Shown here one piece after another: positions 34,595-42,561 of a stretch of DNA of 64,000 nucleotides. The position numbers and the translations under genes are program-made. Origin of the DNA: JAFECT01 sp964432415 (GTDB lineage: Bacteria; Pseudomonadota; Alphaproteobacteria; Caulobacterales; Caulobacteraceae); the NCBI GenBank assembly GCA_964432415.1, contig CAYSNW010000003.1:62001-126000 (forward strand). The letters are read 5' to 3'. Every line of letters begins with the position of its first letter. The stretch's first letter is position 1. Below the pieces are notes generated by a model. The model was not told where the DNA came from and searched no databases. It saw only the letters and a list, made by a program, of their open reading frames with translations.

Positions 34595-34810
34595 CCTTCT
34601 CCCCCCGCGAGCGGGGGGAGAAGACCGTGCGCAGCGCGGTCGAGGGGGGCATGTGTATCTGGGCGGCGTCGGCCTGAAGGTATCGTGTTTCAGGATGAGG
34701 CGTGGGTCGGCGCTCTATTCCGACAAACGAAGTCACCGGCGGAGGCGCCCCGATACACTTGCCCCCCTCTGGCCGCTTCGCGGCCGGTCTCCCCCCGCTT
34801 GCGGGGGGAG
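34595..34810. repeat. CCTTCTCCC/GGGGGGAG element, copy 3
   Basis: Ends CCTTCTCCCCCCGC and GCGGGGGGAG are inverted; internal arms GAGGGGGGCATGTGTATC and GATACACTTGCCCCCCTC also pair, as do small hairpins with GCGCAGCGC and GGCCGCTTCGCGGCC. The core between them is about 90 bases of unique sequence. It fills the space between the convergent LysR and homoserine dehydrogenase genes. Confidence 0.75.
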
Positions 34811-34816
34811 ATTTGG

Positions 34817-36550
34817 TTAGCGAGCCGCTTCGGCCCGCAGATCCACCAGGTCCGCCAGCACGCTCTCCGTCGTCGGCCAACGCCCCGCGCCCCGTCCGCG
34901 GGCGAACCAGACGCGGCCGTCGGCGGTCGTGACCCGAAGCGCATTGCGGTCGGTGCGCAGGTCGGCGAAGAGCGAGCCGGTTTCGAAGCGCACTGACGCC
35001 TCGATGCTCCCGTCCGCCCGGCGCACGGCGCGGCCGATCTGCTTCAACGGCTGGGCCGAGGCGCGCGCCGCCAGGGCCTCGCCCAGCACCTCGCGCGAGA
35101 TGGCGTCCAGCGGCAGCGACACGCCGAAGGCCTCGAACGCCAGGATCTGCACCTTGGCCGCCGCGTCGAAGCCGCCAAGGTCGGCGGTGGGATCCTCTTC
35201 CGCCAGCCCCGCCGCGCGGGCGCCGGCCAGGGCCTGGTCCAGGCTGTCGCCCGCGGCCAGCCGGTCGAGCATGAAGTTGACGGTGCCGTTGAGCACGCCC
35301 TCCACCGCAGTCACCTCGCCCGAGGCCCGCGCCAGTCGTACGGTCTCGATCAGGGGCGCGCCGCCGCCGACCGCCGCGGAATAGAGCAGCCGCCCGCCGC
35401 CGGCGCGGGACGCCTCGGCCAGCCGCTCGTAGGCAAGGACCACCGCCTGTTTGTTGGCGCTGACCACGTGACGCCCCGCCTCGAGCGCGCGCTGGCTGAT
35501 GCGGGCGCCGGCCTGGGCCGAGGACAGCACATCGACCACCACATCGGCCTCGACCGCCAGGAAGGCGTCCTCATCCGTGGTGAATTCCGGGCCGATTTCA
35601 AGCGACTGCCGTGATTTCCCAAGGTCCCGCACGAGGACCGAGACGATCTCGAAGGCCTCGGGCCGGCGCTTCAGACGCTCGACCAGCCCGCCGCCGACCA
35701 CACCGCAGCCCGCCAGCGCCACCCGCAGCTTCGGCGATCGGGGTCGACGTACCGGCTCGACCCCCATGGGTCCGACGAAGGTGGCGTCGTCGCGCCCGAG
35801 AGCGCCGACCTCGACGGTCATGCCATTGGCCTCGGCCACGTCGATGGCGCGCGGCTGGATCAGCTTGCCGGCCACCTCGCGGGCGTGGGCCCAGCCGATG
35901 GCGCCGAAGCGCAGGGCCTCGCCCTCCCCGTTCGGATCACGGTCGTAGACCCCGTCCACGTCCTTCACGAGGCGCGTGCGCGCCGCGCCCAGTTCGGCGG
36001 CCAGGTACACCGCGCTCAGATCAGATCCGCCGCGGCCGAGCAGGACCACCCCGCCCTCGGCGTCCAGCGCGCCGTAGCCCGGGACCACCACCACCTCGTG
36101 GCGTTCGAAGGCACGGCTGATGGCGGTGGGGTCGAGCCGCACCGGCTCGGCGTCCTCGATGGGGCCTTCGGCATGGAGGCCGAGCTCCGCCACGCTCAGA
36201 TTGGCGGTCGACAGACCCGCCCGGTCGCAGGCCAGGGTGAGCAGGGCGGCCGAGGTCTCCTCCCCCAGAGCCACGTAGCGGGGCAGGTGCAGGTTGTCGT
36301 GGCCGCAGCCCAGCACGCGGGCGTCGTCGAGCAGCCGGTCGGTGACACCCTCGAAGGCCGAGATCACCGCCAGCACCCGGTGGCCGTCGCGCACGATGCG
36401 GTAGATCTCGGTGACCACGTCCGGCATGTGCGCCCGGTCGGTGAGCACCGAGCTTCCGAACTTCAGCACCACCAGGTCGCGGGCGACCGGGCGCGGTTTG
36501 AGCGGGTCCGTGGCGGCGGCAGGCGGATCGAGAGTCAGGGCTTCGGACAT
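34817..36550 (-). CDS. Bifunctional aspartokinase-homoserine dehydrogenase without ACT domains
   Basis: 577 residues. Aspartokinase part (about 27-265): VLKFGSSVLTD, LGRGGSDLSAVYLA, LVKDVDGVYDRDP. Homoserine dehydrogenase part (about 283-577): VALAGCGVVGGGLVERL (NAD site), VVSANKQAVV, GVLNGTVNFMLD, and LAEEDPTADLGGFDAAAK (substrate site). The kinase runs directly into the dehydrogenase: the ~170-residue ACT region that gives feedback control in ThrA/MetL (about 810-820 residues) is missing. It makes aspartyl phosphate and homoserine for methionine. Third gene of the metX-metB operon, 3 bases after metB, so transcriptional control by the SAM riboswitch replaces allosteric control. Confidence 0.9.
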   Translation of the reverse strand: MSEALTLDPPAAATDPLKPRPVARDLVVLKFGSSVLTDRAHMPDVVTEIYRIVRDGHRVLAVISAFEGVTDRLLDDARVLGCGHDNLHLPRYVALGEETSAALLTLACDRAGLSTANLSVAELGLHAEGPIEDAEPVRLDPTAISRAFERHEVVVVPGYGALDAEGGVVLLGRGGSDLSAVYLAAELGAARTRLVKDVDGVYDRDPNGEGEALRFGAIGWAHAREVAGKLIQPRAIDVAEANGMTVEVGALGRDDATFVGPMGVEPVRRPRSPKLRVALAGCGVVGGGLVERLKRRPEAFEIVSVLVRDLGKSRQSLEIGPEFTTDEDAFLAVEADVVVDVLSSAQAGARISQRALEAGRHVVSANKQAVVLAYERLAEASRAGGGRLLYSAAVGGGAPLIETVRLARASGEVTAVEGVLNGTVNFMLDRLAAGDSLDQALAGARAAGLAEEDPTADLGGFDAAAKVQILAFEAFGVSLPLDAISREVLGEALAARASAQPLKQIGRAVRRADGSIEASVRFETGSLFADLRTDRNALRVTTADGRVWFARGRGAGRWPTTESVLADLVDLRAEAAR

Positions 36551-36553
36551 GGC

Positions 36554-37750
36554 TCAGGCCGAGACCAGCTTGGGCTGGGGCTGGATGGCGCGGTCGAGCG
36601 CCTGGGTCAGGTCGGCCAGCACATCCTCGCGGTGCTCCAGGCCGATGGACAGGCGCAACAGACTGTCGCCGATGCCGGCGCGGCGCCGGGCTTCCACATC
36701 CATGGAGGCGTGGGTCATGGTGGCGGGGTGGGCGACCAGGCTTTCGACCCCGCCCAGGCTCTCGGCCAGGGTGAAGAGATCGAGGCCCTCCAGGAAGGTG
36801 CGCACGGCCTCGATGTCGCCGTCGAGCTCGAAGCTGAGCATGGCGCCGAAGCCGCGCTGCTGGCGCGCGGCCAGCGCATGGTTTGGGTGGTCGGGCAGGC
36901 CCGGGTAGTAGACCTTGGCCACGGCCGGATGCTGGGCCAGGGCCTCGGCCACGGCCTGGGCGGTGGCCTGCTGGCGCTCGATGCGGGTGAACAGGGTGCG
37001 CACGCCGCGCAGGGTCAGATAGGCGTCGAAGGGCGAGCCGGTCGTGCCCGTACAATTCGCCCACCAGACCAGCTTTTCCAGCTCAGCCGGATCGGCGGCC
37101 ACGACCGCGCCGCCCACGACGTCGGAGTGGCCGTTCAGGTACTTGGTTGTGGAGTGAATGACGAGGTCGGCGCCGAGCGCGATCGGGGTCTGCAGGGCCG
37201 GAGAGAGGAAGGTGTTGTCCACCGCCACCCGCGCGCCGACCGCCTTGGACGCGGTGACGATGGCCTCGATGTCCACCACTCGCATCAGGGGGTTGGACGG
37301 GGTCTCGACCAGAACGAGGCCGATCTTGCCCCTGGCCAGCGCCGCTTCGAGCGCGACCGGGTCACCCTGATCGACCTGCTCCAGTTCGAAGGCGCCCCTG
37401 CGCGCCCGGGCCTGCAGCAGGCGCCAGGTGCCGCCGTAGCAGTCGTGGGGCGCGATCACCCGCTCGCCGGGCTCGACCAGGTTCAGCACCACGTCCACCG
37501 CCGCCATGCCGGACGACAGCACCACCGCCCCGGCGCCGCCTTCAAGCTCGGCCAGGGTCTCGGCCAGCACGTCGCGGGTGGGGTTGCCCGAGCGCGAATA
37601 GTCGTAGGCCCGCTTCTGGCCGAAGCCCGCGAAGGAATAATTCGAGGATAGGAACAGCGGCGGCATCACCGCCCCATGGGTCGGATCGGCGTTGACGCCC
37701 ACGGACACGGCGCGGGTTTCGATGTGGTGGGTGGGGCGGGGCTGGGACAT
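36554..37750 (-). CDS. metB: Cystathionine gamma-synthase (trans-sulfuration PLP enzyme)
   Basis: 398 residues of the Cys/Met metabolism PLP family. PLP Lys lies in HSTTKYLNGHSDVVGG; YDYSRSGNPTRDVLAETLAELE carries the Tyr and Arg that bind the neighbouring subunit's cofactor; VETPSNPLMRVVDI and LAESLGGVESLVAHPATMTHA are standard. It condenses O-acylhomoserine with cysteine to cystathionine. Alternatives within the family (cystathionine gamma-lyase, O-acylhomoserine sulfhydrylase) cannot be excluded by sequence alone. Start ATG 37750 is 8 bases after the metX stop; the homoserine dehydrogenase follows after 3 bases. Confidence 0.88.
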   Translation of the reverse strand: MSQPRPTHHIETRAVSVGVNADPTHGAVMPPLFLSSNYSFAGFGQKRAYDYSRSGNPTRDVLAETLAELEGGAGAVVLSSGMAAVDVVLNLVEPGERVIAPHDCYGGTWRLLQARARRGAFELEQVDQGDPVALEAALARGKIGLVLVETPSNPLMRVVDIEAIVTASKAVGARVAVDNTFLSPALQTPIALGADLVIHSTTKYLNGHSDVVGGAVVAADPAELEKLVWWANCTGTTGSPFDAYLTLRGVRTLFTRIERQQATAQAVAEALAQHPAVAKVYYPGLPDHPNHALAARQQRGFGAMLSFELDGDIEAVRTFLEGLDLFTLAESLGGVESLVAHPATMTHASMDVEARRRAGIGDSLLRLSIGLEHREDVLADLTQALDRAIQPQPKLVSA

Positions 37751-37758
37751 CGGGATGC

Positions 37759-38739
37759 TCACGCGCTCAGAAAGGATTGCAGGACGGGCGTCAGACGCGC
37801 GGCTTCCTTGAGGAAGGCGTCGTGGCCGTAGTGGGAATCGAGGGTGACGAAGCGGGTCAGCTCGGGCAGGCCGACCGCCAGGTCGCGCATGTCGCCCAGC
37901 GGCGTCAGCCGGTCGCTGGTCGAGGCGATAAGGGTGACCGGCACGCGTACCTGCGACGGCTCGACCGCGTGGCGGTCGATGGAGGCCGAGAGCGACCACC
38001 AGCGCCTGGGGGAGATGGCGCCCGGATAGGCGCGACCGCGCGAGATCAGGTAGCGGCAGAGCTCCGACAGGCCGTCCTCGTCCAGGGTGCGATCGAAGCG
38101 CGACTCCAGTTCCTCCGCCGAGCGGTAGGTGGTCATGGCCAGTTCGCGGGCCAGGGCCAGGCCCGCCTCGGGACGCCCTGCGGCGTCGGCCAGTTCCAGG
38201 ATGCGGCGCTGGATGCCGCGCCAGGCCAGGCCCATGGCCGAAGGCCGATGGGCGGCGGAGATGACGCAGAGGCGGTTCAGCCGCTCCGGCGCCAGCGCGG
38301 CCAGCGCCAGGCCGATCATGCCGCCGTAGGAGGCGCCGACGAAGGCGTGAGCCTGGGCGATGTCGAGATGGTCCAGCGCCAGCACCAGAAGCCGCGCCTG
38401 GTCGGCCGGCGTGACCCGGACCTCCACATCGTCCAGCGGGGCGAATTCGAAGGCCAGCACCCGGAAGGCGTTCAGATCGACGGCGGCGCCGGGGGCCACC
38501 ACATCCTGCCACCAGCCCGAACCGTCCTCGGCGAAGACCGAGCGGGACGAAGAGATGCCGCCGGCGACGATGACCAGGGGCGCGCCCTCGGGGCCGAACA
38601 GGCGGACGCGGAAATGGCGGTCCGGCGCGGCCTCGCCGGACTCGAAGCGAATGCCGGCGCCGATCGGCACGAACAGGTCGCGGCCGGCCCCCGAGGGCTG
38701 CTCCGTTATCGGTTCCTGGATCTGGACGGCTAGGGTCAC
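37759..38739 (-). CDS. metX: Homoserine O-acyltransferase, MetX family
   Basis: 326 residues of alpha/beta hydrolase fold. Nucleophile Ser in GASYGGMIGLALA, Asp in ASTSDRLTPL, His in DSHYGHDAFLKEA: the MetX catalytic triad. The protein is about 40-50 residues shorter than classical MetX. The acyl donor (acetyl- or succinyl-CoA) cannot be told. The start is a GTG at 38739 because GGAGGAG lies exactly 5 bases upstream; an in-frame ATG further upstream falls within the leader. First gene of the operon under the SAM riboswitch; activates homoserine for MetB. Confidence 0.85.
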   Translation of the reverse strand: MTLAVQIQEPITEQPSGAGRDLFVPIGAGIRFESGEAAPDRHFRVRLFGPEGAPLVIVAGGISSSRSVFAEDGSGWWQDVVAPGAAVDLNAFRVLAFEFAPLDDVEVRVTPADQARLLVLALDHLDIAQAHAFVGASYGGMIGLALAALAPERLNRLCVISAAHRPSAMGLAWRGIQRRILELADAAGRPEAGLALARELAMTTYRSAEELESRFDRTLDEDGLSELCRYLISRGRAYPGAISPRRWWSLSASIDRHAVEPSQVRVPVTLIASTSDRLTPLGDMRDLAVGLPELTRFVTLDSHYGHDAFLKEAARLTPVLQSFLSA

Positions 38740-38751
38740 CGGGTCTCCTCC

Positions 38752-38776
38752 AAAAGCACTCGCCCAAACGAGCACT
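38752..38776 (-). terminator. Hairpin between SAM riboswitch and metX, possible expression platform
   Basis: On the minus strand AGTGCTCG pairs with CGAGTGCT (two G-U pairs) around TTTGGG and is followed by TTTT, then the metX ribosome site GGAGGAG. A CTCC at 38782-38785 could alternatively pair with that site. Either a short terminator or ribosome-site masking is possible. Confidence 0.45.
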
Positions 38777-38828
38777 CTTGCGGAGATCGACGCGTGAAAC
38801 CCCGGACGCATAGCGGCGCCGACGCTCC

Positions 38829-38940
38829 ACTCATCTCTCGCGGACCCCAGATTGGGAGCCCCGCAGGAGTTGGCACCTTACGACGGATCGCAGGTTGCCC
38901 CAGCTTCAAAGGGCCTGTCCCTCAGCTGGTCTCGATGAGT
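38829..38940 (-). promoter_or_regulatory. SAM-I (S-box) riboswitch controlling metX-metB-hom
   Basis: The minus strand contains the S-box conserved blocks in order: ACTCATCGAGA, TGAGGGACAGGCCCTTTGAA (kink-turn and first conserved loop), GGGGCAACC, AAGGTGCCAACTCCTGC, and GAGAGATGAGT. P1 pairs ACTCATC with GATGAGT; P2 pairs CCAGC with GCTGG; P3 pairs TGCGA with TCGTA around TCCG; P4 starts at GCGGGGCTCCC and returns as GGGGTCCGC. The presence of P4 and the kink-turn fits SAM-I rather than SAM-IV. It binds S-adenosylmethionine and shuts off the operon, whose first start codon is about 90 bases further on. Confidence 0.93.
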
Positions 38941-39074
38941 GATTCAAGCATGCAGACGACGGGGGTGAGCGTCAAGTGGTGCGGTGCAGCAATTTCTCCT
39001 TGCGCTATTTATCTGAAAGTATGAGGAAAATTATCCCGCATCGATTTTTCAGGGGCCAAAGGCGGAACGTTCAC

Positions 39075-39108
39075 TTGATTTTTAGACGCTATAGTCCATT
39101 TAATAGCG
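39075..39108 (+). promoter_or_regulatory. Promoter and TetR-type operator of the efflux operon
   Basis: TTGATT (39075-39080) and TTTAAT (39099-39104) are spaced by 18 bases, a reasonable -35/-10 pair. An inverted repeat CGCTAT...ATAGCG (39087-39092 and 39103-39108, 10-base centre) covers the spacer and the -10. This is where a TetR protein would repress; a tetR gene is the third gene of the operon. Confidence 0.6.
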
Positions 39109-39131
39109 ACACCTGATCCGGACCTGCCGCC

Positions 39132-40250
39132 ATGACCCTGAAGAAGCCCTCCAAGAAGACCTCCCTGATCGCCGCCGCGGCCGCCGCCCTGGTGCTGGCC
39201 GGAGGCGGCGCCTTCTGGATGCATGTTCAGTCGGGCTGGCAGTCGACCGAGAACGCCTACGTCCAAGCCGACACCGTGCAGGTGGCGCCCCAGATCACCG
39301 GTTACGTCACCGAGGTGCTGGTCAGCGACAACCAGGTGGTCCAGCCGGGACAGGTCCTGGCCCGCCTTGATCCGGCCGAGGCCCAGGCGGCGGTCGCTCA
39401 GGCGGCAGCCAATGTCGCCGCCCTGGAAGCGGCGGTGAAGAACGTCGACGACCGCTCCGCCCTCGCCCAGGCCCAGATCGCCCAGCAGGCGGCGGGCGTC
39501 GAGAGCGCCCGGGCCCAGGCCAACCTGACCCGCACCGACCTGGACCGCTACGGCAAGCTGGCCAAATCCGGCTGGGTGGCGCCGCAACGCATCGCGACCC
39601 TGAACGCCCAGGCCGACCAGGCCCGCGCCGCCGTGGCCCAGGCCAGCGCCGCCACCGAAGCTCAGCGCCGCCAGGCGGCTTCGCTGGGCTCCACCAAGGC
39701 CCAGACCCTGGCCCAGGTCGAACAGGCGAAGGCGCAACTGGAGCAGGCGAAGATCAACCTCGACCGCACCGTCATCCGCGCGCCGGTCGCCGGCGTGATC
39801 GGCGCCCGCGCCGTGCGCCCCGGTCAGTACGTGCGCCCCGGCGGCGCCCTGATGGCCGTCGTGCCCCTGGGGCGGACCTACGTCGTGGCCAACTTCAAGG
39901 AGACCCAGGTCGGGCGCATGCGCGTCGGCCAGGAGGTCGAGATCCACGCTGACGCCTTCCCGGGCCAAAAGATCATCGGCCGCATCGAAAGCTTCGCGCC
40001 GGCGACCGGCTCGCAGTTCGCCCTGATCCCGGTGGAGAACGCCACGGGCAACTTCACCAAGGTTGTCCAGCGCGTGCCGGTGAAGATCGCCGTTGATGGC
40101 CGTAGCGGCCTGGGCGCCGCCCTGCGGCCCGGCCTGTCGGTGGACGTCAAGGTCAACCTGAACAGCGCCGGCGGCCTGACCTTCGCCCAGGCGGCGGCCA
40201 CGGCGGGCTCGCCCCAGCTGGCCCAGGCCTCCACCAGCGTGCAGCAATGA
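39132..40250 (+). CDS. HlyD/EmrA-type membrane fusion protein
   Basis: 372 residues. One N-terminal membrane anchor (LIAAAAAALVLAGGGAFWM), the EmrA signature STENAYVQADTVQVAPQITGYV, two lipoyl half-motifs flanking a ~110-residue Ala/Gln-rich coiled coil, then the beta-barrel domain (IRAPVAGVIGARAVRPGQYV). It spans the periplasm and links the inner-membrane pump to an outer-membrane channel. It overlaps the next gene by 4 bases (ATGA). The outer-membrane factor is not encoded here. Confidence 0.92.
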   Translation: MTLKKPSKKTSLIAAAAAALVLAGGGAFWMHVQSGWQSTENAYVQADTVQVAPQITGYVTEVLVSDNQVVQPGQVLARLDPAEAQAAVAQAAANVAALEAAVKNVDDRSALAQAQIAQQAAGVESARAQANLTRTDLDRYGKLAKSGWVAPQRIATLNAQADQARAAVAQASAATEAQRRQAASLGSTKAQTLAQVEQAKAQLEQAKINLDRTVIRAPVAGVIGARAVRPGQYVRPGGALMAVVPLGRTYVVANFKETQVGRMRVGQEVEIHADAFPGQKIIGRIESFAPATGSQFALIPVENATGNFTKVVQRVPVKIAVDGRSGLGAALRPGLSVDVKVNLNSAGGLTFAQAAATAGSPQLAQASTSVQQ

Positions 40251-41896
40251 GCCGGGCCGCCCTGGCGCGGCCCGTGGCGAGCAAGGCGGGTCCCCGGGCG
40301 AAGCCTTCGCTCGCGCCGGCGCCCCTGCCCGCGCCCCGCCCGGCCAACGACGCGGCCGAAATCGACTGGCCCAAGCTGCTGCTGGGCTTCGCGGCCATGG
40401 TGATCGGCCAGTTCATGGCCATCCTCGACATCCAGATCGTTGCCGCCTCCCTGCCCCAGATCCAGGCGGGGGTCTCGGCCTCGGCCGACGAGGTCTCGTG
40501 GATCCAGACCGCCTACCTGATCCCGGAAGTCGTGATGATCCCGCTGTCGGGGTACCTGTCGCGGCTGTGGGGCACCCAGAAGGTCTACATGATCTCCTGC
40601 CTGGGCTTCGTGCTGATGAGCGTGGCCACGGGGCTGAGCTCCAACATTCAGATGATGATCGTGACCCGCGCGCTGCAGGGCTTCATCGGCGGCGCCATGA
40701 TCCCGACCGTGTTCGCGGTCGCCTTCTCCGCATTCCCGCCCAACCGGCGGCTGACCGCCAGCGTGATTATCGGCCTGATCGTCACCCTGGCGCCGACGGT
40801 CGGTCCCACCTTCGGCGGCCACCTGACCGAGGCCCTGTCCTGGCGCTGGCTATTCTTCGTCAACGCGCCCATCGGCGTGGTGGTGCTGGCCATGGTCTGG
40901 CGCTGGGGCGACTTCGACAAGGGCGATCCTTCGCTGGCCAAGGGCTTCGACTGGCTGGGCCTGGGGACCATGGCCGCCTTCCTGATGAGCCTGCAGTACG
41001 TGCTGGAGGAAGGCGCGAAGAACGACTGGTTCCAGGACGGGACCATCGTGGCGCTCAGCCTGCTGGCGGCGGTTTCCGGCGTCGCCTTCGTCTGGCGTTC
41101 GCTGAGCTACCGTCAGCCGATCGTGGAGCTGCGGGCCTTCGCCGACCGCAACTTCCGGGTCGGGATCGTCATGAACTTCCTGAACGGCGGCCTGCTGTTC
41201 GGCGGCACCTTCCTGCTGCCCCTGTTCCTGGGCCGGGTGCGAAATTATTCGGCCGCCGAGGTCGGGACCACCATGATGGTCTCGGGCGCGGCGATGTTCC
41301 TGACCGGCCCGATCGTCGGGCGCCTGGCGCGCGGGGTCGATCCGCGCATCCCGCTGTTCGTCGGCTTCCTGCTGGCGGCCTTCGGCATGTGGATGGGCCG
41401 CGAGGTCACCCCCGAGTGGGGCTTCTGGCAGTTCGCGGGCGTGCAGGCCTGCCGCGGCGTGGGCGTGATGACGGCCATGATCACGGCCCAGAACGTGACC
41501 ATGTCGACGCTGACCCCTGCCATGGTCAAGAACGCCTCGGGACTGGTGAACCTGGCCCGAAACGTGGGTGGGGCCATGGGGCTCGCCCTGCTTTCCACGG
41601 CCTTGACTTCGCAGACCGCCCTGCACCTCGACGAGTTGAGCGCCGGCGTTTCGGCCGCCAACGCCAACACCCAGGCCCTGATCGCGGGGCTTACCGACCG
41701 GATGACCCAGCTGGGTCTCGCCGATCCCGACGGCGCGGCGCGCAAGGCGGTGTTCGGCATGATCAGCCGCCAGGCCACCGCCCAGGCCTTTGGCGACGGC
41801 TTCGTGCTGCTGGCCTTCGGCGCCCTGGCCGCGGGCGTGGTGGCCCTGTTCGCCAAACCGGGTAAGGTCAAGGCTGCGCCCATGGAGAGCCACTGA
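40247..41896 (+). CDS. DHA2-family drug:H+ antiporter, EmrB/QacA type
   Basis: 549 residues with 14 predicted helices. Motif D1 in GQFMAILDIQIVAASLPQIQ, motif A in LSGYLSRLWGTQKVY, and motif C in LAPTVGPTFGGHLTE are diagnostic of 14-helix DHA2 exporters. An N-terminal Pro/Ala-rich extension of about 40 residues precedes the first helix. Working with the HlyD partner it would export toxic hydrophobic compounds. Translationally coupled to both neighbours (4-base overlap upstream, 1-base overlap downstream). Substrate unknown. Confidence 0.93.
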   Translation: MSRAALARPVASKAGPRAKPSLAPAPLPAPRPANDAAEIDWPKLLLGFAAMVIGQFMAILDIQIVAASLPQIQAGVSASADEVSWIQTAYLIPEVVMIPLSGYLSRLWGTQKVYMISCLGFVLMSVATGLSSNIQMMIVTRALQGFIGGAMIPTVFAVAFSAFPPNRRLTASVIIGLIVTLAPTVGPTFGGHLTEALSWRWLFFVNAPIGVVVLAMVWRWGDFDKGDPSLAKGFDWLGLGTMAAFLMSLQYVLEEGAKNDWFQDGTIVALSLLAAVSGVAFVWRSLSYRQPIVELRAFADRNFRVGIVMNFLNGGLLFGGTFLLPLFLGRVRNYSAAEVGTTMMVSGAAMFLTGPIVGRLARGVDPRIPLFVGFLLAAFGMWMGREVTPEWGFWQFAGVQACRGVGVMTAMITAQNVTMSTLTPAMVKNASGLVNLARNVGGAMGLALLSTALTSQTALHLDELSAGVSAANANTQALIAGLTDRMTQLGLADPDGAARKAVFGMISRQATAQAFGDGFVLLAFGALAAGVVALFAKPGKVKAAPMESH

Positions 41897-42504
41897 TGCC
41901 CCGCGCCGCCGGCCAGATCGACCTCGCCAAGGCCGAAGCCGTGCTGGACGCCGCCGCCGAGGTGTTCGCCGAGCGGGGCCTGGGCGCGCCGGTGGATGAG
42001 GTGGCGCGCCGCGCGGGGGTCTCGAAGCAGACGATCTACAATCGCTACGGCGGCAAGCACGGGTTGGTGAAGGCCCTGGTCGAGCGGCGCAGCCACATGA
42101 TGACCGCCGCGCTGGAGGAGCCCGACGCGGGCGAGCATCTGGAGGACACCCTGATCGCCTACGCGCGCGATCTGCTGGCCCTGCACCTCAGCCCCGGCCA
42201 CCAGCAGTTCCTGCGCGTGCTGGTCGCCGCGGCCGCCGACGATCCGGAGATGGCGCGGGTGTTCTACGAGGCCGGGCCCAAGGCCAGCCGGGAACGGTTC
42301 GCCGGCTTCCTCGCCCGCCAGGCCAGGGACGGAAAGCTCAGGCTGGAAGACCCGCTGGAGGCGGCGAGCTATTTCGGCGGCATGGTCACCGGCCACCGCC
42401 AGCTCGGCCTGCTGCTGGGCGTCAACCCGCCCATGAGTCCGGAAGAGGTCGAGCGCACGGCCCAGCGGACGGCGCGCGCCTTCCTGAAAGCCTGCCGCGC
42501 ATAG
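41896..42504 (+). CDS. TetR/AcrR-family repressor of the efflux operon
   Basis: 202 residues. The N-terminal HTH (about 10-55) has VLDAAAEVFAERGLGAPVDEV, then RAGVSKQTIYNRYGGKHGLV. The C-terminal helical domain is AcrR/TetR_C type. Its ATG overlaps the pump's stop by one base, so it is made from the same transcript. It probably represses that transcript through the CGCTAT...ATAGCG palindrome at 39087-39108 and is released by a drug. The inducer is unknown. Confidence 0.92.
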   Translation: MPRAAGQIDLAKAEAVLDAAAEVFAERGLGAPVDEVARRAGVSKQTIYNRYGGKHGLVKALVERRSHMMTAALEEPDAGEHLEDTLIAYARDLLALHLSPGHQQFLRVLVAAAADDPEMARVFYEAGPKASRERFAGFLARQARDGKLRLEDPLEAASYFGGMVTGHRQLGLLLGVNPPMSPEEVERTAQRTARAFLKACRA

Positions 42505-42561
42505 GTCGGTTACCGAACGGCATTTGCGCGAGGCCCCGGGCCTCTGCCACAGTCACCGCGC

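Noticed and set aside
38740..38811. Extended metX start in frame upstream of the GTG
   Set aside because: This region is the riboswitch expression platform; the GGAGGAG site points to the GTG at 38739.
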